Shown here: positions 60,261-64,000 of the stretch, piece by piece | Position numbering within the stretch: the stretch's first letter is position 1 | Layout: every line of letters begins with the position of its first letter | Origin: an uncultured Lachnospiraceae bacterium | GTDB taxonomy: Bacteria > Bacillota > Clostridia > Lachnospirales > Lachnospiraceae | Assembly (NCBI GenBank): GCA_934351255.1 | Contig: CAKRJH010000004.1 | Coordinates: forward strand, 1-64,000 | DNA: 64,000 nucleotides | Direction of reading: 5' to 3' | Position numbers and translations under genes: made by a program | The notes under the pieces: model-generated | What the model saw: only the letters and a program-made list of their open reading frames with translations | What the model was told of the DNA's origin: nothing | Databases searched by the model: none

Positions 60261-61205
60261 ATGGAGATTAACAGTAGAAAAGTAGTGATCGTCGGTTGTG
60301 GTTTTGTGGGTTCATCATCCGCATTTGCGCTGATGCAGAGCGGCCTGTTTTCGGAGATGGTGCTGATCGATGCGAACCGGGCGCGTGCCGAGGGTGAGGC
60401 GATGGACATCGCACACGGCGTACCTTTTGTGGAAAATATGAATATCTATGCGGGAGATTATGACGATGTGGAAGGAGCTGCCATGATCGTGATCACCGCC
60501 GGAGCGGCACAGAAACCGGGTGAGACCCGTATTGACCTGATCAAGAAAAATGCGGCGATCATGAAATCGATCATCGGGGAGATCAAGAGGAGAGAGTTTG
60601 GAGGGATCCTGCTGATCGTGTCCAATCCGGTCGATATCCTGACCTATGTGGCCTGGAAAGAGTCAGGCTATCCGGCCAACCGTGTGATCGGTTCCGGAAC
60701 CGTACTGGACACCGGCCGTCTCAAATACGAGCTGGCACAGCATCTCGGTGTGGATGCCCGAAGCGTGCATTCGTTCATCGTGGGAGAACACGGAGACAGC
60801 GAGCTGGCAGCGTGGAGCTGCGCAACGGTGGGCGGTATGCCGATCAATGCCTTCTGCGAACTGCGCGGACATTTTCATCATGAGGAGGCCATGGAGCGCA
60901 TTTTCAATAATGTGAAGAACAGTGCTTACGAGATCATTGAGCGGAAAAATGCCACCTATTACGGTGTGGCGATGGCGGTCCGCCGGATCTGTCAGGCAGT
61001 GGTCCGGGATGAAAAATCCGTCCTTCCGGTCTCCAATCTCATGTGCGGGGCCTATGGGATCGACGACGTGATGCTCAGTGTGCCTGCTGTCGTGGGAAAA
61101 GACGGTGTCGAGATTGTTGTGCCGATTCCGTTAAATGATGAGGAGACCCGCCAGTTGCAGGAGTCAGCGGCGTTTTTGAAACAGGTGACGAAGGAGAATC
61201 TGTAG
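60261..61205 (+). CDS. ldh: L-lactate dehydrogenase
   Basis: This 314-residue NAD enzyme reduces pyruvate to lactate. It has the NAD motif VGCGFVGSSSAFAL (residues 11-24), the specificity loop AGAAQKPGETR with Q84 (glutamine at this place indicates lactate rather than malate dehydrogenase) and the catalytic histidine in IVGEHGDSE. The start at 60261 follows GGAGGG. It stands alone and would regenerate NAD during fermentation. Confidence 0.94.
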   Translation: MEINSRKVVIVGCGFVGSSSAFALMQSGLFSEMVLIDANRARAEGEAMDIAHGVPFVENMNIYAGDYDDVEGAAMIVITAGAAQKPGETRIDLIKKNAAIMKSIIGEIKRREFGGILLIVSNPVDILTYVAWKESGYPANRVIGSGTVLDTGRLKYELAQHLGVDARSVHSFIVGEHGDSELAAWSCATVGGMPINAFCELRGHFHHEEAMERIFNNVKNSAYEIIERKNATYYGVAMAVRRICQAVVRDEKSVLPVSNLMCGAYGIDDVMLSVPAVVGKDGVEIVVPIPLNDEETRQLQESAAFLKQVTKENL

Positions 61206-61252
61206 ACTGACGGCAGGAAAGGCAGATAAGCAGAGAATTATTGAGAAAAATA

Positions 61253-61281
61253 TTGCAATAACTACCATGTCATGATATAAT
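61253..61281 (+). promoter_or_regulatory. Promoter of the mntP riboswitch operon
   Basis: TTGCAA at 61253-61258 and TATAAT at 61276-61281 are spaced by 17 bases, placing the transcript start near 61288, at the beginning of the riboswitch. Confidence 0.85.
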
Positions 61282-61287
61282 TTTGGC

Positions 61288-61414
61288 ATCCCTAAGGGAG
61301 TAGTCGGCGTGCGTGACGCGTAGATCTATCGACATCATGGCAGTCTGACTGCCCGGTATTTCTTTAAATGATGAGACTTGAGGACAACGGTAACGCTGTC
61401 CCCAGGTCTTTTTT
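61288..61414 (+). ncRNA. Manganese (yybP-ykoY) riboswitch with terminator
   Basis: The leader contains CCCTAAGGGAGTAGTC near its start, a multi-stem region and GCCCGG, as in the yybP-ykoY class. It ends in a terminator: GACTTGAGGACA (61375-61386) with TGTCCCCAGGTC (61397-61408) and six T. The class senses manganese and turns on efflux genes. The next gene is the manganese exporter mntP, which fits. The aptamer limits are approximate. Confidence 0.85.
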
Positions 61415-61466
61415 ATTGAAATAACTATACGGAATAAGAGCAGAATGCTCGGGACTGGAGGAAAAC

Positions 61467-62024
61467 ATGGGATTATTGGAATTGTTTCTGTTGGCAGTGG
61501 GATTGTCTATGGATGCGTTTGCGGTGTCCATCTGCAAGGGACTTTCACTCAGAAAGGTGGACGGCAAGCATATGTGTCTGGCGGGGGCCTGGTTCGGCGG
61601 ATTTCAGATGCTGATGCCACTGATCGGTTATGCGATGGGCAGTCTGTTTGCCGGGATGGTATCGCGGTATGCGCACTGGATCGCCATGGCACTGTTGCTA
61701 TATCTGGGCGTGAGCATGATCCTGGAAGCTCTGGGCGAGGATGAGGAAGAATCGGCGATGATGGATGTCAAGACCATGTTTTTACTGGCGGTGGCGACCA
61801 GCATTGACGCCCTGGCGGTAGGCGTGACCTTCGCATTTCTGCAGGTATCGATCCTGCCGGCGGTATGTTTTATCGGTTGCGTGACGTTTGCCTTTTCTGC
61901 GGCTGGCGTCAAGATCGGCAGTCTGTTTGGATCGAAGTACCGATCCAGGGCAGAGCTGTGCGGCGGCGTGATCCTGATCCTGATCGGAGTCAAGATCGTG
62001 CTGGACGGACTTGGAATCTTATAG
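61467..62024 (+). CDS. mntP: Manganese efflux pump MntP
   Basis: This 185-residue protein with six predicted helices exports manganese. It has the family signature GLSMDAFAVSICKGL in helix 1 and the internal second half ATSIDALAVGVTFAFL (DUF204 repeat), which together supply the conserved aspartates. The ribosome site is GGAGG. It is controlled by the manganese riboswitch upstream and followed by a cation exchanger. Confidence 0.94.
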   Translation: MGLLELFLLAVGLSMDAFAVSICKGLSLRKVDGKHMCLAGAWFGGFQMLMPLIGYAMGSLFAGMVSRYAHWIAMALLLYLGVSMILEALGEDEEESAMMDVKTMFLLAVATSIDALAVGVTFAFLQVSILPAVCFIGCVTFAFSAAGVKIGSLFGSKYRSRAELCGGVILILIGVKIVLDGLGIL

Positions 62025-62048
62025 AGTTGATACAGAAAGGAATGACTT

Positions 62049-62999
62049 ATGAAAGAGATTATGATTGCACTGGTGCAGTTAGTGGCAGGTTTTGTCCTGC
62101 TGATCAAGGGGGCGGATTTTTTCGTGGACGGAAGCTCCTCCGTGGCCAAGAGACTGCGGGTACCGTCACTTCTGATCGGACTGACGATCGTAGCGATGGG
62201 AACCAGCCTGCCGGAGTGTGCCGTGAGTGTGACGGCCTCGATGACCGGCAATAATTCCCTCTCGATCAGCAACGCGGTTGGATCCAATATCTTTAATCTG
62301 ATGGTGGTGTGTGGAGTGTGCGCGCTGTTTGTGCCGCTTGGCATCCAGGCGAGCACCCTGAAAGCAGAATTTCCGTTTTCGATTCTGTGTGCCGGTCTGC
62401 TTCTGGTGATGGGCTATCTGGGGATGATCCTGGGAAGAGTGGACGGTATCGTGCTTCTTGTCTGCTTCTTTGGGTATCTCGGATATATGATCTACAGTGG
62501 TCTCAGAGCGCGCCGTGGCAGCAGTGAGGAGGACTCGGAGGAATACGAGATCCTTCCGGTATGGCGCTGTGTACTGTATATTGCAGGTGGCGCGGTTGCC
62601 ATCAAGTACGGCGGGGATTTTGTCGTGGAGGGCGCAAGTACTGTAGCGACGAGGTTCGGTCTGTCGCAGACCCTGATCGGCCTGACGATCGTGGCGATGG
62701 GAACCAGTCTGCCCGAGTTGGTGACTTCTATCGTGGCGGCCAAAAAGCATGAGGTAGACATGGCCGTGGGAAATGTCATCGGATCCAATATCTTTAATAT
62801 TCTGGGTGTGCTTGGCGTCGCAGCGCTCATCAGCCCTGTGGGATTTCTGATGGAGAATATCATTGACATTGGGGTGCTGATCGCTGTCAGCCTGCTGGTG
62901 TGGGCCTTCGGCTGGACGAAGCAGCAGATCAACCGCAAAGAGGGTGTGCTTATGCTGTTGATATATGCAGCTTACATGGTATATATTTGTATCAGATAA
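62049..62999 (+). CDS. CaCA-family sodium/calcium exchanger
   Basis: This 316-residue membrane protein has two inverted repeats with the signature GLTIVAMGTSLPE (near residues 45 and 220), followed in each by SNAVGSNIFNLM or GNVIGSNIFNIL. It is a YrbG-type cation antiporter. It starts 25 bases after mntP and is probably under the same riboswitch, which suggests manganese or calcium export as its role. Confidence 0.92.
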   Translation: MKEIMIALVQLVAGFVLLIKGADFFVDGSSSVAKRLRVPSLLIGLTIVAMGTSLPECAVSVTASMTGNNSLSISNAVGSNIFNLMVVCGVCALFVPLGIQASTLKAEFPFSILCAGLLLVMGYLGMILGRVDGIVLLVCFFGYLGYMIYSGLRARRGSSEEDSEEYEILPVWRCVLYIAGGAVAIKYGGDFVVEGASTVATRFGLSQTLIGLTIVAMGTSLPELVTSIVAAKKHEVDMAVGNVIGSNIFNILGVLGVAALISPVGFLMENIIDIGVLIAVSLLVWAFGWTKQQINRKEGVLMLLIYAAYMVYICIR

Positions 63000-63021
63000 C
63001 AGGAGAGGACGGAGTTGCGAT

Positions 63022-63756
63022 ATGATAAAAGCAGTGATCTTTGATCTGGATGACACGCTGTATGATTGTCTGCACGACAATGATCAGGCGGTGGAGGATG
63101 CCGTCACGGTTATGGCCAAGCAGTATCTGCACATGGAACGGGACGTGGTGCGGGAGGCGTTCTTTGCCGGCCGCGACCAGATCAAAAAGGAGATGGCACC
63201 CTGTGGGGACATGGCGGCACAACACAACCGCCTGCTCTATATCCAGCGGATGCTCGAGATCCTGGGCGTGAAACCGTTTGACTGTGCCATTGATCTGTAC
63301 GACTGCTTCTGGAATACGTTTCTGGAGCGCATCCGGCCATTCCCGGGAGCCATCGATCTTCTGGCATGGCTGAAAGAGCAGGGGATCCGGATCGGGATCT
63401 GTACCGACATGACTGCTCATATCCAGTACCGCAAGATCAAACGTCTGGGATTTGAGCCGTATCTGGATGCGCTGACCACCAGCGAGGAGGTGGGGGCCGA
63501 GAAGCCGGACTGCCGGATGTTTGAACGGGCATTATCCAAGTTTGGCGTAGAGCCGTCAGAAGCGCTGTATGTGGGCGACAGCTACCGCAAGGATGTGATG
63601 GGAGCGATGAGGGCCGGAATCCGGCCAATCTGGTATCTCTCGCTTGCCACACCACAGGGAGAGGATGTCCCGATGGCGCATGACATGGAGGAACTAAAAG
63701 AGCGGATACAGGAGATTATGGAGGAAACCGGTCTTGGGGAAGAGATTTACCATTAA
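63022..63756 (+). CDS. HAD-family hydrolase
   Basis: This 244-residue protein has HAD motif I IFDLDDTLYD, motif II ICTDMTAH, the lysine of motif III in GAEKPDCRMF and motif IV YVGDSYRKDVMGA. The cap domain is helical (subfamily IA, YjjG-like or phosphoglycolate-like). Substrate unknown. The ATG at 63022 is downstream of GGAGAGGACGGAG. It overlaps the next gene by 23 bases. Confidence 0.88.
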   Translation: MIKAVIFDLDDTLYDCLHDNDQAVEDAVTVMAKQYLHMERDVVREAFFAGRDQIKKEMAPCGDMAAQHNRLLYIQRMLEILGVKPFDCAIDLYDCFWNTFLERIRPFPGAIDLLAWLKEQGIRIGICTDMTAHIQYRKIKRLGFEPYLDALTTSEEVGAEKPDCRMFERALSKFGVEPSEALYVGDSYRKDVMGAMRAGIRPIWYLSLATPQGEDVPMAHDMEELKERIQEIMEETGLGEEIYH

Positions 63757-64000
63757 TAAAAAACTGATTACATTTGCGGTAGCCATTGCGCTGCCGTTTC
63801 TCATCATATTGGTGTGTTTTTTGTATACCACATCCAGCTATTCCAGGCGTTATGATGAGATTGTGAGCAATCTGTCGGTAGCCAATAACTACAATCTGAA
63901 TTTCAAGGAAGAGATGGATGAGAGCCTGTATAAGATCGTAGTGGGATATACTGATTTTGACAGTATCGGGCAGGATAAGAGCCTGCGTGATCCATATGAG
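63734..64000 (+). CDS. Probable sensor histidine kinase, N-terminus (cut by window)
   Basis: A frame open to the window end begins at TTG 63734, nine bases after GGAGG at 63720-63724, inside the HAD gene. It encodes a basic start, one membrane helix (LITFAVAIALPFLIILVCFLY) and the beginning of an extracellular region with SYSRRYDEIVSNLSVANNYN. This matches the N-terminus of YesM-type sensor kinases of Clostridia. The kinase domain lies beyond the window, so the call is provisional. Confidence 0.55.
   Translation, partial: MGKRFTINKKLITFAVAIALPFLIILVCFLYTTSSYSRRYDEIVSNLSVANNYNLNFKEEMDESLYKIVVGYTDFDSIGQDKSLRDPYE

Overview
The window reads as the chromosome of a Gram-positive anaerobe, most likely a Lachnospiraceae (Clostridia) member. 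The reasons are strong GGAGG ribosome sites, TTGACA/TATAAT promoters with 17-base spacers, an L10 leader before rplJ-rplL, LRR_5/BspA-like surface proteins, a glucose-type PTS with a PRD antiterminator, MacB/FtsX ABC transporters, UvrX/YolD and a manganese riboswitch before mntP. I found no rRNA, tRNA, CRISPR array, insertion sequence or prophage. The organism call is an inference from gene content.

Bases 1-950 carry a Phd/YefM-RelE/ParE toxin-antitoxin pair whose two genes are separated by a spacer full of hairpins. Bases 1010-18206 form one metabolic block. A sulfate assimilation operon (cysK, aprA, aprB, cysD, cysN, a MetY-like enzyme, a small siroheme sulfite reductase, a TusA-like protein, thioredoxin, a ThiS-like sulfur carrier, its E1-like activator and a JAMM peptidase) is followed by a siroheme operon (hemA, sirC, hemC, cobA-hemD, hemB, hemL) and a thioredoxin reductase-like gene. 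Together they would activate sulfate to APS, reduce APS to sulfite and then sulfide, make the siroheme the sulfite reductase needs, and pass sulfide to cysteine (CysK) or, through a protein thiocarboxylate, to homocysteine (MetY). CysN carries a C-terminal tail that looks like a decayed APS kinase, which fits a route that never makes PAPS.

Bases 18207-23640 are accessory DNA. Two AAA/DUF4143 ATPase genes each sit behind a short array of direct repeats that overlaps the -35 box of their promoter. The repeat sequences differ between the two genes but the layout is the same. Between and after them lie a GNAT acetyltransferase, a DUF2798 remnant, a divergent HTH/zinc-ribbon pair with a palindromic operator, and small membrane proteins, one of them frameshifted. 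A third array, with a 22-base period, lies at 27920-27985 with no ATPase next to it.

Bases 23640-40290 hold pyruvate kinase, an ECF sigma factor with a probable membrane anti-sigma partner, a secreted LRR protein, metF, a three-gene FtsX ABC exporter, rplJ-rplL, and a DUF3800 gene behind its own promoter and a compact structured leader ending in an intrinsic terminator. Two large secreted paralogues follow, nearly identical in their last 110 codons, probably by gene conversion. Bases 40290-45640 hold a PTS locus (promoter, leader terminator, IICBA permease, PRD antiterminator, enzyme I).

Bases 45790-64000 hold two fused ATPase-permease proteins, UvrX plus YolD, a zinc-ribbon membrane protein, a PPP phosphatase, a lipoprotein, a TetR regulator with a GT4 glycosyltransferase and a membrane protein of unknown function, a PdaA-type deacetylase, L-lactate dehydrogenase, the manganese riboswitch with mntP and a CaCA exchanger, a HAD hydrolase, and the start of a probable sensor histidine kinase cut by the window end.
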